Part shown: piece after piece, positions 51,309 through 59,847 of the stretch
Numbering within the stretch: position 1 is the first letter of the stretch
How the letters are laid out: every line of letters starts with the position of its first letter
NCBI RefSeq assembly: GCF_045287255.1
Contig: NZ_CP137142.1
Span: 2,852,001-2,916,000, forward strand
DNA: 64,000 nt
DNA from: Henriciella sp045287255
GTDB lineage: Bacteria; Pseudomonadota; Alphaproteobacteria; Caulobacterales; Hyphomonadaceae
Direction: 5' to 3'
Translations under genes and position numbers: made by a program
Notes under the pieces: generated by a model
What the model was told of the DNA's origin: nothing
What the model saw: only the letters and a program-made list of their open reading frames with translations
Databases searched by the model: none

Positions 51309-52124
51309 TCACGGGCTGGCCCTTCGCATCTGATGTAAGGATGAGAAGCGCTGGCCCGTGAGTTTCCGAACATCTTCGGTCAGGTGCGATTGATCGAAGT
51401 AACCAAACTCATGAGCAAGGCCGCTCCAGTCTGGATGTTGCATTTCGTCGGCGCAGAACAGGACAGATTTCAGGCGGATCAGGCGGGCATATTTCTTGGG
51501 TGAGAGGGTCAGTTCCGATTTAAAGTTTCGGCGCAAGGCGCGATCGGAAATGTCGAGCTTGTCGGCAATCCTGCCTATATCCATCATGCCATGCGAGGCG
51601 CGAATGAAGCTTGCCGCAGCATGGGTTGTGTCTGAAACGCTCCGACAGGTCGAAGCGTTCAGGGCAATGCCTTCAAGCAGGGCCCTGGCCACGCAGTCCT
51701 GCGATTTACCCATCTCTGCCGCTCTTATTACGGCGTCAAAGCCCGGCAGGTGTTGCCCATCAATGTCCTGATCAGAGATATCAGACAGGGGTAGGTCCAG
51801 AAGGTTCGCAACGGTTTCGGGCCACAGGCGGGCGGCGATGATCTCCGTGCCAGGCTCTGGGGTATGCGGGCGCGCCTTTGTGATCGGGCCGAAAACCATA
51901 AGCTGGACATCTTTAAGCGTCTGGTCAGACGGGTTCCACTTACGCACAATGGCAAGACAGGCTTTCCATTGCGGGATCAGGATTTGCGATGTCAGCGTCA
52001 TATCAGGACCGCCATAGATCCAGATTTCGTCGACAAATTCAGACAAAAACCCGTTCACGCCAGTCCACTTATATTCCTCAAGCGGATCGGTTTTAAAGGA
52101 TGTGTTGCGGGCCTGAAGGGTCAT
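51309..52124 (-). CDS. AraC-family transcriptional regulator
   Basis: A 271-residue regulator. The C-terminal AraC-type double helix-turn-helix is clear: DIGRIADKLDISDRALRRNFKSELTLSPKKYARLIRLKSVL followed by WSGLAHEFGYFDQSHLTEDVRKLTGQ. The N-terminal 150 residues are a variable ligand-binding region with no recognisable family. It starts four bases before the end of thpR, an overlap suggesting shared transcription, although a functional link is not obvious. Confidence 0.9.
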   Translation of the reverse strand: MTLQARNTSFKTDPLEEYKWTGVNGFLSEFVDEIWIYGGPDMTLTSQILIPQWKACLAIVRKWNPSDQTLKDVQLMVFGPITKARPHTPEPGTEIIAARLWPETVANLLDLPLSDISDQDIDGQHLPGFDAVIRAAEMGKSQDCVARALLEGIALNASTCRSVSDTTHAAASFIRASHGMMDIGRIADKLDISDRALRRNFKSELTLSPKKYARLIRLKSVLFCADEMQHPDWSGLAHEFGYFDQSHLTEDVRKLTGQRFSSLHQMRRASP

Positions 52125-52666
52125 GAGCCCCCTTCTAACGCATAATCAGCCTGTGGCACATACTGGCTTTGGCGGTGTTTGCTTGTGAAGCTCTCATAGA
52201 GGTGGAACGTGTCGGCCAGAAAGGGATTAGAGCGCAGGGTTTGAAAGGTTTCACTCCAGTGGCGGACCATATCGAGCGGGGTATCCTTGCAATAGGCGAG
52301 CGTAATGTGCGGTTTGAACGGGCGGTCCTCTAGTTTCAGGCCGAGCGTGCGGGCTATCTTTCGGCAATCCTTGGCAAGGGCGGTCAGGGCCGGATTTTCT
52401 GCGATCAGCGCGTGCAGATTGTGCGGGGCTTTGCGCCCGAACCAGCCGACCCCGCTGAGTTCCAGTTCCAGCGGTTCACACCTGATTGCTTCAAGGCGGT
52501 TGGCGATTTCTTCGGCTGTGTCGTGGTGCACTTCGCCATAGAAATGCAGCGTTATGTGCAGGTGATCGCGCTGACGCCAGCGCGCGCCGGGCAAGTCCTC
52601 GCTGAGCCCCAACACGCGTTCAGCGATCAGGTCCGGCACAGGCAGAGCAGCAAACAGGCGGTGCAT
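52121..52666 (-). CDS. thpR: RNA 2',3'-cyclic phosphodiesterase
   Basis: A 181-residue 2H phosphoesterase of the 2'-5' RNA ligase/ThpR family. Both HxTx motifs are present: HITLHFYGEV near residue 37 and HITLAYCKD near residue 120. The N-terminal RLFAALPVPD is typical. Enzymes of this family open 2',3'-cyclic phosphates on RNA ends; the physiological substrate is uncertain. It overlaps the AraC gene by four bases and is followed upstream by the terminator of the DUF2853 gene. Confidence 0.93.
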   Translation of the reverse strand: MHRLFAALPVPDLIAERVLGLSEDLPGARWRQRDHLHITLHFYGEVHHDTAEEIANRLEAIRCEPLELELSGVGWFGRKAPHNLHALIAENPALTALAKDCRKIARTLGLKLEDRPFKPHITLAYCKDTPLDMVRHWSETFQTLRSNPFLADTFHLYESFTSKHRQSQYVPQADYALEGGS

Positions 52667-52683
52667 TGAGATCTTCCCCTAGA

Positions 52684-52720
52684 ACTAAAAAAGGCCCGGT
52701 GGCTTTCGCTCCGGGCCTTT
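52684..52720 (-). terminator. Terminator of the DUF2853 gene
   Basis: Perfect 10-bp stem AAAGGCCCGG (52690-52699) with CCGGGCCTTT (52711-52720); read on the minus strand it is followed by a run of T. Confidence 0.88.
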
Positions 52721-52741
52721 GAAAACCGTAAATTGGGCCGT

Positions 52742-53074
52742 TTAACCTGCCAGGTCGTCCAGCTTGCCGAAATGCTCAGCCAGCAGGTAGTAGAAGGTCA
52801 CGCGGCCTTTATTGCCACCTTCGGGTTTCAGGACTTCGCAGATTTTTCCAATCGCGGCATCCAGATCGTCATTTGACTGGGCCAGGCCCAGCTTGCCGCG
52901 GCACCATTTCTCCCGCACGCGCTGGAGTTCAGTCTCGTCAGAGCAAGAGACCAGTGAGCTATCGCGGTTGCGTAGCGCGATGCCGAGATGGCCCACGATT
53001 TTTTCTGCAGCGGCCTGATTATAGCCCTTGGCGTATTTCTTGATGTTGTCTTCGTATTTTGAGGCGTCAGCCAT
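52742..53074 (-). CDS. DUF2853-like small protein
   Basis: A 110-residue soluble protein. AAAEKIVGHLGIALRNRDSSLVSCSDETELQRV and the C-terminal GRVTFYYLLAEHFGKLDDL match what I recall of the DUF2853 family, helical proteins of unknown function common in alphaproteobacteria. GGGGAA lies upstream of the ATG. It has its own terminator and is probably monocistronic. Confidence 0.85.
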   Translation of the reverse strand: MADASKYEDNIKKYAKGYNQAAAEKIVGHLGIALRNRDSSLVSCSDETELQRVREKWCRGKLGLAQSNDDLDAAIGKICEVLKPEGGNKGRVTFYYLLAEHFGKLDDLAG

Positions 53075-53179
53075 TTGAATTTCCCCTTTGTTTAAAACTG
53101 CCTTGTGTAAAGAATCATGCAGTCTGCGTGAAATTGCCGCGTTCCTCTTGAGAAGTCAAATCTTGCGCCCTTAAAGGCG

Positions 53180-54232
53180 TTACGGGCAGGGGCTTGGCTG
53201 GTCGGCGTGACGGGCATTCACCGCCTCTTCCAACTCCTCGGTCCAGGTCAGGTCAAAGGCATCAATACAAGTCTTCAACTGGTCCATACTGGTCGCGCCA
53301 ATAATGGTTGAAGCCATGAAATGACGCGTGTCGCAGAATTTGATTGCTAGCTGTGCCGGGTCGAGCCCGTGCTGGTCTGCCAGTTCCAGATAGCTTTCAA
53401 TCGCGCGCAGGCCTTGCGGGCTTTCATAGCGCTGCAGGCGGTCAAACAACTGTTTTCGAGAGCCTTCAGGCAGGGCGCCATTGCGATACTTGCCCGTCAG
53501 ATAACCCTGGCCGAGGGGTGAATAGGCGAGCAGGCCGACATCTTCGCGCACGCAAACCTCTTCAAGGCCTTCTTCAAAACCGCGATTGACGAGATTATAG
53601 GCATTCTGGATCGAGGCCATACGCGGCAGGTCACGCGCTTCGCTTTCGGCGAGGAAACGCATCACCCCATATGGGGTTTCATTCGAAACGCCGATATGGC
53701 GGATGCGTCCGGCTTTTACATGGCTATCGAGGTGGGCGAGGATGTCCTCAAACTTCTCATAGGGGTAGCCATAGGATTTCGGATCCATCTTGTCGCCAAA
53801 CAGCGCGACCGGGCGATCAGGCCAATGCAACTGATAAAGATCGACATAATCGGTTTGCAGGCGTTTCAGGCTCTTTTCGACGGCTTCATCAATCTGCGCC
53901 TTGGTGTGGCGGGTCCACTCTACCTCAGCATCACGGGTCCAGAGCATTTTGGAGAGCCCGGCAATCTTTGTGGCGAGGATAACGTCCTGTCGACGCCCCG
54001 TCTTGGCAAACCAGGTGCCGATAATCCGCTCGGTTGAACCTTGCGTTTCCGCTTGTGGCGGAATGGAATACATCTCGGCGGTATCCCAGAAGTTCACCCC
54101 GCGTTCGAGCGCATAATCCATTTGGGCGTGGCCTTCGGCCTCCGTATTCTGTTGGCCCCAGGTCATGGTGCCAAGGCAGCAGGAACTGACCTTCAGGTCG
54201 GTGCGCCCAAGGGTGCGATACTCAATTGTCAT
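53180..54232 (-). CDS. Aldo/keto reductase, Tas-like
   Basis: A 350-residue NADPH-dependent TIM-barrel reductase. The catalytic Asp and Tyr lie in NFWDTAEMYSIPP, Lys in LATKIAGLSK and His in LYQLHWPDRP. The long insert around PPQAETQGSTERIIG and the RTLGRTDLKVSSCCLGTMTWGQQNTE start identify the Tas-like group. The substrate is unknown. It is divergent from the Bax-inhibitor-1 gene. Confidence 0.92.
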   Translation of the reverse strand: MTIEYRTLGRTDLKVSSCCLGTMTWGQQNTEAEGHAQMDYALERGVNFWDTAEMYSIPPQAETQGSTERIIGTWFAKTGRRQDVILATKIAGLSKMLWTRDAEVEWTRHTKAQIDEAVEKSLKRLQTDYVDLYQLHWPDRPVALFGDKMDPKSYGYPYEKFEDILAHLDSHVKAGRIRHIGVSNETPYGVMRFLAESEARDLPRMASIQNAYNLVNRGFEEGLEEVCVREDVGLLAYSPLGQGYLTGKYRNGALPEGSRKQLFDRLQRYESPQGLRAIESYLELADQHGLDPAQLAIKFCDTRHFMASTIIGATSMDQLKTCIDAFDLTWTEELEEAVNARHADQPSPCP

Positions 54233-54270
54233 AGGGGTTTCCTCTTGTCCTGATCAGCTTAGACGATACG

Positions 54271-54303
54271 AAGCCGCTTCCTGTCTGGCCAGCGGCTTTT
54301 TCT
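54271..54303 (+). terminator. Terminator-like hairpin in the leader region of the BI-1 gene
   Basis: Perfect 8-bp stem AAGCCGCT (54271-54278) with AGCGGCTT (54291-54298) over a 12-base loop, followed by TTTTTCTT. No plus-strand gene lies upstream to be terminated, so it may be an attenuator or an insulator. Confidence 0.65.
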
Positions 54304-54376
54304 TGAAAAGCGATAAATTATATCGCATATAAGACGCAATCTGCATGAGACCATGCAGCCTTTGAAAGAGGAAGAT
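54303..54376 (+). promoter_or_regulatory. Promoter-like sequence and hairpin leader of the BI-1 gene
   Basis: TTGAAA (54303-54308) and TATAAG (54328-54333) resemble a sigma-70 promoter with a 19-bp spacer. A hairpin GCGATA/TATCGC lies between them. Downstream, CTGCATG (54341-54347) pairs with CATGCAG (54352-54358) over AGAC. The alphaproteobacterial ybhL leader RNA motif is known from this gene family; whether this is one needs a covariance search. Confidence 0.45.
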
Positions 54377-55159
54377 ATGAACGATTATAACTCATCTATC
54401 GCCCGCGGCAGGACGATGGATGCCAGCGTGGATGCTGGCCTCCGCACGTTTATGCTGGGGGTTTACACCAAGCTGACAATCGGCATCGCGATAGCGGGCG
54501 TTCTGGCCTTTGCGGCCGGGACATTTGAGCCGTTGACCGCGCTGATCTTTGGCACACCGCTTTATTATGTTGTCGCTTTTGGTCCGATCGCGATCATTTT
54601 TGGCTCTATGTTCTTCATGAAGAACCCAAGCCCGGTAGGATCGGCGATCCTGTATTGGGCGCTGGTTGGCCTGATCGGCCTTGGTATGGGCGTCTACTTT
54701 ATGATGGCCAAAACAGGTATGACGACGACAACGGCTGGCGGTATTTCGCAGGCGTTGAATTACGGCACGATCGCCAAGGCCTTCTTCATCACCGCGTCAG
54801 CCTTTGCGGCGCTATCGCTCTGGGGGTACACAACCAAGAAAGACCTGAGTGCGATTGGCAGCTTTGCGATCATGGCGCTTTGGGCCTTGGTTGCCGTTTC
54901 AATTGTCTACATGATCCTGCCAGCGCTTAACATTCTTGAGGCGTCTTCCGGTATGGAGTGGATGATTTCTGGCGGTTTTGCCCTGCTCTCAGCGGTGCTG
55001 GTGGCGTGGCAGACTCAAGAGTTGAAAGAAGGCTATTACCAGTTTGCTGGCAATGAGCGCGGCATGGCCGTGATGACCAATTGGGGCGCGCTGAACTTCT
55101 TCATCATGTTCGTGAACATGTTCCGCTTTGTCCTGATGCTGCTCGCCTCACGCGAATAG
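54377..55159 (+). CDS. Bax inhibitor-1/YccA (YbhL-like) family membrane protein
   Basis: A 260-residue protein with seven predicted membrane helices and the BI-1 family pattern: LRTFMLGVYTKLTIGIAIAG at the start, KDLSAIGSFAIMALWALVAV in the middle, and the C-terminal TQELKEGYY. Family members may conduct calcium or interact with membrane proteases. ATG 54377 follows AGAGGAA closely; an in-frame ATG at 54353 overlaps a leader hairpin and is less likely. A strong terminator follows. Confidence 0.93.
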   Translation: MNDYNSSIARGRTMDASVDAGLRTFMLGVYTKLTIGIAIAGVLAFAAGTFEPLTALIFGTPLYYVVAFGPIAIIFGSMFFMKNPSPVGSAILYWALVGLIGLGMGVYFMMAKTGMTTTTAGGISQALNYGTIAKAFFITASAFAALSLWGYTTKKDLSAIGSFAIMALWALVAVSIVYMILPALNILEASSGMEWMISGGFALLSAVLVAWQTQELKEGYYQFAGNERGMAVMTNWGALNFFIMFVNMFRFVLMLLASRE

Positions 55160-55182
55160 CGACGGACAATATATGAATTAGG

Positions 55183-55213
55183 AAGCCCCGGACCTGATGG
55201 TCTGGGGCTTTTT
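55183..55213 (+). terminator. Rho-independent terminator after the BI-1 gene
   Basis: A 12-bp stem AAGCCCCGGACC (55183-55194) with GGTCTGGGGCTT (55199-55210, one G-T pair), loop TGAT, then a T-run. Confidence 0.92.
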
Positions 55214-55273
55214 GTTTGACCTCTGCTTGTCTGCGCGCTTTAAGAACATGTGCGGAACATGCGGGAGGTCTTG

Positions 55274-55717
55274 ATGCGAACAATGCTGGACGTGAGAGAT
55301 CCTCTGAGCCCTGATGCGGCGCAGATTGCCAACGGGGTGCTGCGCCTGATGGGGGATCATGGCTTTGCCGGGGTGACGGAAATGACGCTGGCCAATGGGC
55401 GGCGTGCCGATGTCGCCGCTGTGGGCGCGGGCGGGGAAATCACCATTGTCGAGATCAAGTCCAGCCTGAATGACTTTCGCACCGATCAGAAATGGCCGGA
55501 ATATCGGCCCTTCTGTGATCGGTTTTACTTCGCCGTCGGGCATGATTTTCCAAGGGACGTGATCCCCGAAGAGGTTGGCCTGATTATCGCGGATGGGTTT
55601 GGCGGGGCGATCCTGCGTGAGGCCCCGCTGGAGAAACTGGTCGCGGCACGGCGCAAGGCAATGACCTTGCGCTTTGCTCGGCTAGCAGCAGCCCGCCTAT
55701 GCGCCGTTCAGGCGTGA
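55274..55717 (+). CDS. mmcB: MmcB-like DNA repair protein
   Basis: A 147-residue protein of the MmcB family, linked in Caulobacter to mitomycin C resistance. The RRADVAAVGAGGEITIVEIKSSLNDF core has the PD-(D/E)xK nuclease-like pattern (D then E-x-K), and TDQKWPEYRPFCDRFYFAVG follows. The ATG at 55274 has GGGAGG five bases upstream, better than the in-frame ATGs at 55250 and 55259. It converges on the ATP-grasp gene with a 21-bp overlap. Confidence 0.9.
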   Translation: MRTMLDVRDPLSPDAAQIANGVLRLMGDHGFAGVTEMTLANGRRADVAAVGAGGEITIVEIKSSLNDFRTDQKWPEYRPFCDRFYFAVGHDFPRDVIPEEVGLIIADGFGGAILREAPLEKLVAARRKAMTLRFARLAAARLCAVQA

Positions 55718-56575
55718 GGCGAGCGCCTTGGCCATACGTGGCCCAAGTTCGGGCCCTTCTATCGGATAGAGATAGGGTTCGATCAACTCCAGCTCCATCA
55801 GAAGCAGGCCGCCATCCTCGCCGCGCAGCATATCGACACGTGCATAAAGGGGCATTTCGTCCAGTGTGTGAAGCACAGCTGTGGCAGCCGCGAGGTCGTC
55901 AGAAGATGGCGTGATGGCTTCCTCGACCCCGCCATAGGTGGACTGAATGCGGTAATCCCCGGCCTTGGCGCGTTTGATCAGGGCGTGGGACAGCTCGCCA
56001 TCAATGAAAATAAAGCTTAGCTCGCCTTCCTCAACGATTTTGGAAAGGAAGGGCTGAACCATCATCGGATAGGGCATGGGTGGAATGGCATCTCCCGGCT
56101 TGAGGCGGTGCTGACCCGCAGCCCCCGCGCCGACCTGCCGCTTGAAGACCAGATCCGTGCTGCCAAGGGTGTTAAAGGCGGCGTTTGCTGTGGCCTCATC
56201 GACCTGATCGAGCCACAGCGTCGGGATGAGGCGTGCGCCTTTGGCCTCAAGATCGCGCAGATAGGCTTTGTGGCTGTTCCATTTGACCAGTGCGGCTGGG
56301 TTATACAGCGGCGTCACAGCCTCAATCTGATCAAGGATTTCGAGGAATTCGGCCTGATGGTCCCAATAATCCCATGTCGTGCCGATCATCACCGCATCAT
56401 AGCTCGCCCAATCCTGCGCAGTGTCTGCCCAATCAACATCATGCAGGCTTATGTCATGCTCGGCGAATGGGCCGCGCAGGGCATCCATCATGTGATCATG
56501 TTCAAACGCATCATCGCGGCGGATCGGTGAACCGGGCAAGGTTACCTTGGAGGACAGGTACGCAATCTTTTTCAT
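55697..56575 (-). CDS. ATP-grasp family protein of unknown substrate
   Basis: A 292-residue protein resembling prokaryotic glutathione-synthetase/RimK-type ATP-grasp ligases. The segments DLVFKRQVGAGAAGQHRL, EEGELSFIFIDGELSHALIKRAKAGDYRIQ and PLYARVDMLRGEDGGLLLMELELIEPYLYP correspond to the ATP and metal-binding parts. Such enzymes join a carboxylate to an amine. No other biosynthetic gene is adjacent, so product is unknown. MKKIAYLSSKVTLPG at 56575 is a natural N-terminus; an ATG at 56749 would read through the adenosine kinase region. No ribosome-binding site is obvious. Confidence 0.8.
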   Translation of the reverse strand: MKKIAYLSSKVTLPGSPIRRDDAFEHDHMMDALRGPFAEHDISLHDVDWADTAQDWASYDAVMIGTTWDYWDHQAEFLEILDQIEAVTPLYNPAALVKWNSHKAYLRDLEAKGARLIPTLWLDQVDEATANAAFNTLGSTDLVFKRQVGAGAAGQHRLKPGDAIPPMPYPMMVQPFLSKIVEEGELSFIFIDGELSHALIKRAKAGDYRIQSTYGGVEEAITPSSDDLAAATAVLHTLDEMPLYARVDMLRGEDGGLLLMELELIEPYLYPIEGPELGPRMAKALASRLNGA

Positions 56576-56659
56576 GGGCTGCGCTGTAACCGCGCTGGGG
56601 CGTTGCGTCCAGCCGTCCTGTCTGGCAATGACCGCGCTGAACTGATGCAGGACCTGCTT

Positions 56660-57658
56660 ATGACAAATCCCCGCTATGATGTTGTTGGCCTTGGCAACGC
56701 GATTGTCGATGTGATCTCTCAAACCAGCGATGCCTTTCTGACCGAGCATGGCATCAACAAGAATGCGATGAACCTGATCGAAGAAGATCGCGCGGATATG
56801 CTGACACAGGCGTCTGTCAATGCGCTGGAAACCTCTGGCGGTTCCGGCGCGAACACGATTGCGGGTATCGCAAGTCTCGGCGGAACCGCCGCTTACATTG
56901 GCAAAGTGGCCGATGATCGGCTCGGCAAAGTGTTCCGGGAAGACATGGGCAAGATCGGCGTCCCCTTTGAGACGGAGCCGCTCGTTGATGGCCCTGCAAC
57001 GGCGCGCTCAATCATTTTCGTGACGGATGATGGCGCGCGCAGCATGAATACGTTTCTGGGCGCTTCGGTTGAGTTTGCGCCTTCGGATGTGGACGAGGGG
57101 ACCGTGAAAGCCGGACAGATCCTGTACCTGGAAGGCTATCTGTTCGACAAGCCGGTTGCGAAGGCGGCCTTTGTGCATGCGGCTGAGATTGCCCACGCGG
57201 CCGGACGGAAAGTGGCGCTGACCCTATCAGACATGTTCTGTGTTGATCGTCACCGTGAGAGCTTCCGCCAATTGATCCGTACGCAAGTGGATATCCTGTT
57301 TGCGAATGAGGAAGAGCTGCTCAGTCTTTATGAAACGCGCGATTTTGATGCCGCGATGGATCTTCTGCGTGCTGACACTGGTCTTGCGGCGGTTACGCGG
57401 TCGGAAAAGGGTTCTGTCGTGATTGGCGATGGTGAGCCGATTGTCGTGCCAGCTGAGCCGGTTGAGCGCGTGGTCGATACGACCGGGGCAGGGGACCAGT
57501 ATGCCGCTGGCTTCCTGTATGGTGTGGCCAAGGATTTGCCGCTAGCCATGTGTGCCAAGCTCGGCCATCTCGCAGCCGGAGAGGTGATTTCCCACTACGG
57601 GCCACGACCGGAAGTCTCGTTGAAAACTCTGGCCGAGGCTGCTGGGATCAGCGTTTAA
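56660..57658 (+). CDS. PfkB-family sugar kinase, adenosine-kinase-like
   Basis: A 332-residue ribokinase-family enzyme. GGSGANTIAGIASLG and YIGKVADDRLGKVF near the N-terminus and the catalytic DTTGAGDQYAAGFLYG near residue 275 are present. The LGNAIVDVISQTSDAFL start and overall pattern suit the adenosine-kinase group, which makes AMP from adenosine. AGGA lies eight bases before ATG 56660. It converges on xthA with four bases of overlap. Confidence 0.88.
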   Translation: MTNPRYDVVGLGNAIVDVISQTSDAFLTEHGINKNAMNLIEEDRADMLTQASVNALETSGGSGANTIAGIASLGGTAAYIGKVADDRLGKVFREDMGKIGVPFETEPLVDGPATARSIIFVTDDGARSMNTFLGASVEFAPSDVDEGTVKAGQILYLEGYLFDKPVAKAAFVHAAEIAHAAGRKVALTLSDMFCVDRHRESFRQLIRTQVDILFANEEELLSLYETRDFDAAMDLLRADTGLAAVTRSEKGSVVIGDGEPIVVPAEPVERVVDTTGAGDQYAAGFLYGVAKDLPLAMCAKLGHLAAGEVISHYGPRPEVSLKTLAEAAGISV

Positions 57659-58467
57659 GGGCGTGCCAGCTCAATGCTGATCGGTGCGTGATCGCTGGGC
57701 TTCCAGCCGCCCCGATAGGCCAAGTGTACGCGATAGCTGTCCATATTGGTAAGGCCAGTGGCTTCATCATTGGTCCAGATATGGTCAAGGCGGCGCCCTT
57801 TATTGCTGGCCGCCCAATCGCGGGCGCGATAGCTCCACCAGGAATAGAGACGCTGATCATCTTCATGAATATGCCGGGCAAGGTCAGTAAATCCTGCCGC
57901 CTCTCGTGCACCTTCCAGCCCCTCGGTTTCAACCGGGGTGTGCGAGACGATTTTCAGAAGCTGTTTGTGCGACCAGACATCGCTCGGATGAGGCGCGATG
58001 TTGAGATCGCCGACCAGAACGCGGGGTGTGCCATCCAGGCTGGAATATTCATTGCCGAGCCGCTGTACGAAATCGAGTTTGTGGGCAAATTTCTCATTTG
58101 CGTCCGGGTCGGGCGTATCCCCGCCCGCAGGCAGGTAGATATTGTGAACCTCAACCCCAGCGACTTTTACAGCCTGAACGCGGGCATGTTCCTCCCGGCA
58201 AAGGTCGGGGGCCTCGAGAATTTCAAGCGGTTCGCGGGACGCAATCGCAACGCCATGATGGCCGCCGCGCTGCCCATTCACAGCGAGATATGGCAGCCCC
58301 ATCTGCTTAAAGGCTTTCTCCGGAAACTCGGCATTCTGGCATTTGATTTCCTGCAGACAGATCACATCAGGATTATGCTCAGCCATGAAACGCTCAACAT
58401 TCGGGGCACGCAGGCGCACAGAGTTGATGTTCCATGAGACGATTTTCAGGGGTGATTTAGAAGCCAT
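57655..58467 (-). CDS. xth: Exodeoxyribonuclease III
   Basis: A 270-residue AP endonuclease/3' exonuclease of base excision repair. Conserved segments are ISWNINSVRLR-like IVSWNINSVR, VICLQEIKCQNAEFP (metal-binding Glu), HNIYLPAGGD-like motif, VGDLNIAPHPSDVW and the C-terminal WKPSDHAPISIEL with the catalytic Asp-His. The length matches XthA. It is adjacent to, but 9 bases from, the TPR-sulfotransferase gene on the same strand. Confidence 0.96.
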   Translation of the reverse strand: MASKSPLKIVSWNINSVRLRAPNVERFMAEHNPDVICLQEIKCQNAEFPEKAFKQMGLPYLAVNGQRGGHHGVAIASREPLEILEAPDLCREEHARVQAVKVAGVEVHNIYLPAGGDTPDPDANEKFAHKLDFVQRLGNEYSSLDGTPRVLVGDLNIAPHPSDVWSHKQLLKIVSHTPVETEGLEGAREAAGFTDLARHIHEDDQRLYSWWSYRARDWAASNKGRRLDHIWTNDEATGLTNMDSYRVHLAYRGGWKPSDHAPISIELARP

Positions 58468-58476
58468 GGCTTTGGC

Positions 58477-59823
58477 TTAAACGGCGCTGGAAAGGGCTTC
58501 AAGTCGCTGTTTCAGGGCAGGGGGCATGAAGGGGGCAAAGCGCTGCCACTTTTCCGGCGGGGTTGGCCGGATCGGTTGGCGCACTTGTCCGGCACTGAAG
58601 GTGGGGACAGCGGCGTTGCGGTTTTCCGGGGAGAGGGTGGCCGGGTTGAAGTCGATCCCGGCGAGGTTTGCCAGAGTCTTACCAACCGCTTCAGGCGCGG
58701 CACAGAAAGCATCAAAATCGACTGTCTCAACTTCAAAACCAGCTTCGGCATAGAGGGTCATGATCTCGGCGCGAGCTTCCAGCATGGTGGTGATGCCATC
58801 CAGAGAGGTGGATTCCGGGAAGGCCGGTGGAAACTCATGCAGGAACATGGACAGGGCGACATCCTGCGGTCGACGGATGACATTGATGAAGACGCTATTG
58901 GGGTGAATAGCGGCGACCAGTGGCGCGACAAAGGCATTGTGAGTGGTCTTGTCGATCAGGGTTGGGGCTGTGCGCCCGGCGCGCTGAAGACCAGAGAGAT
59001 CGGCGGCTTGCAGGCGCTGTAGATGGTCTGCGGGCGGTGCCTGATCTGGATTGTCCGTCAATTGATGTAGGTAGGGCAGCAAGGCCCCGCGCTCTGCGGA
59101 GCTGTCGACGTCTTTGTGAGCCGACAGTATAGATTGGAGCAGGGAGCTGCCCGTTCGGGGCGCGCCGATAAGATAAACATGACACTGATCATGTGCGGGC
59201 GCGGCTTGAAGCGATTTGACTCGGCCCAGGGCGGCTTTTGTGCGCGATGTGAGCAAGGTCTTGAGCTGATCAGTGGTCAGGGCGTGCCGTGCTTGCTGCG
59301 CAGCTATTGTATTGGCCTCAGTGGCTAGCGCCCAGCTGCGCTGATAGTCGCCCTGTCGGTCAAAATAGCGTGCGAGCGGGAAGAGCAGGCCAGTCTTTTC
59401 GGGTGCGGCATCCGGCAAGCGATTGGCCAAAGCGTTTGCGTGATCGATTACCTTGTCGCCCAAATCCCGATCATGGGTAATGCGCAGAGCCAAAAGGCCA
59501 GGATGACCTGGTTCGGCTTTCTGTGCTGCGTCGAGGAGAGTGAGCGCCTCAGCCTGTTTACCCTGCCAGGTTAGCAAGCGTGTACCAGAAATGGCGACGC
59601 GCGGGTCACTTTCACCAGCCGGGCGCAAACGATCTAAAGCGGCTCCAGCGCGATCAAACTCCAGCAGGTCCAGCGCGACTTGCAGGGTCATCAAGTCTGT
59701 CTGCGGGTTTGGGCCGCCAAGGGTGATAATCAGCGCCTGCAAGGCATCGTCAGCCCCATAAAGGTCACCGCGCGACCAGCATGTGGCAGCGCGGTGTAAA
59801 AGACTTTGTGCTGTTTCGCTCAT
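58477..59823 (-). CDS. TPR repeat sulfotransferase family protein
   Basis: A 448-residue protein. Residues 1-190 contain helical TPR-like repeats; the C-terminal half is a sulfotransferase-like domain starting with the 5'-PSB loop VYLIGAPRTGSSLLQSILSAH near residue 220 and including VIRRPQDVALSMF (3'-phosphate motif). Such TPR-sulfotransferases are common in marine bacteria and may sulfate proteins, lipids or glycans with PAPS. The acceptor is unknown. It lies just upstream of xthA on the same strand. Confidence 0.87.
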   Translation of the reverse strand: MSETAQSLLHRAATCWSRGDLYGADDALQALIITLGGPNPQTDLMTLQVALDLLEFDRAGAALDRLRPAGESDPRVAISGTRLLTWQGKQAEALTLLDAAQKAEPGHPGLLALRITHDRDLGDKVIDHANALANRLPDAAPEKTGLLFPLARYFDRQGDYQRSWALATEANTIAAQQARHALTTDQLKTLLTSRTKAALGRVKSLQAAPAHDQCHVYLIGAPRTGSSLLQSILSAHKDVDSSAERGALLPYLHQLTDNPDQAPPADHLQRLQAADLSGLQRAGRTAPTLIDKTTHNAFVAPLVAAIHPNSVFINVIRRPQDVALSMFLHEFPPAFPESTSLDGITTMLEARAEIMTLYAEAGFEVETVDFDAFCAAPEAVGKTLANLAGIDFNPATLSPENRNAAVPTFSAGQVRQPIRPTPPEKWQRFAPFMPPALKQRLEALSSAV

Positions 59824-59847
59824 CCAGCGGGCTTAGCCGCGCAGGCT

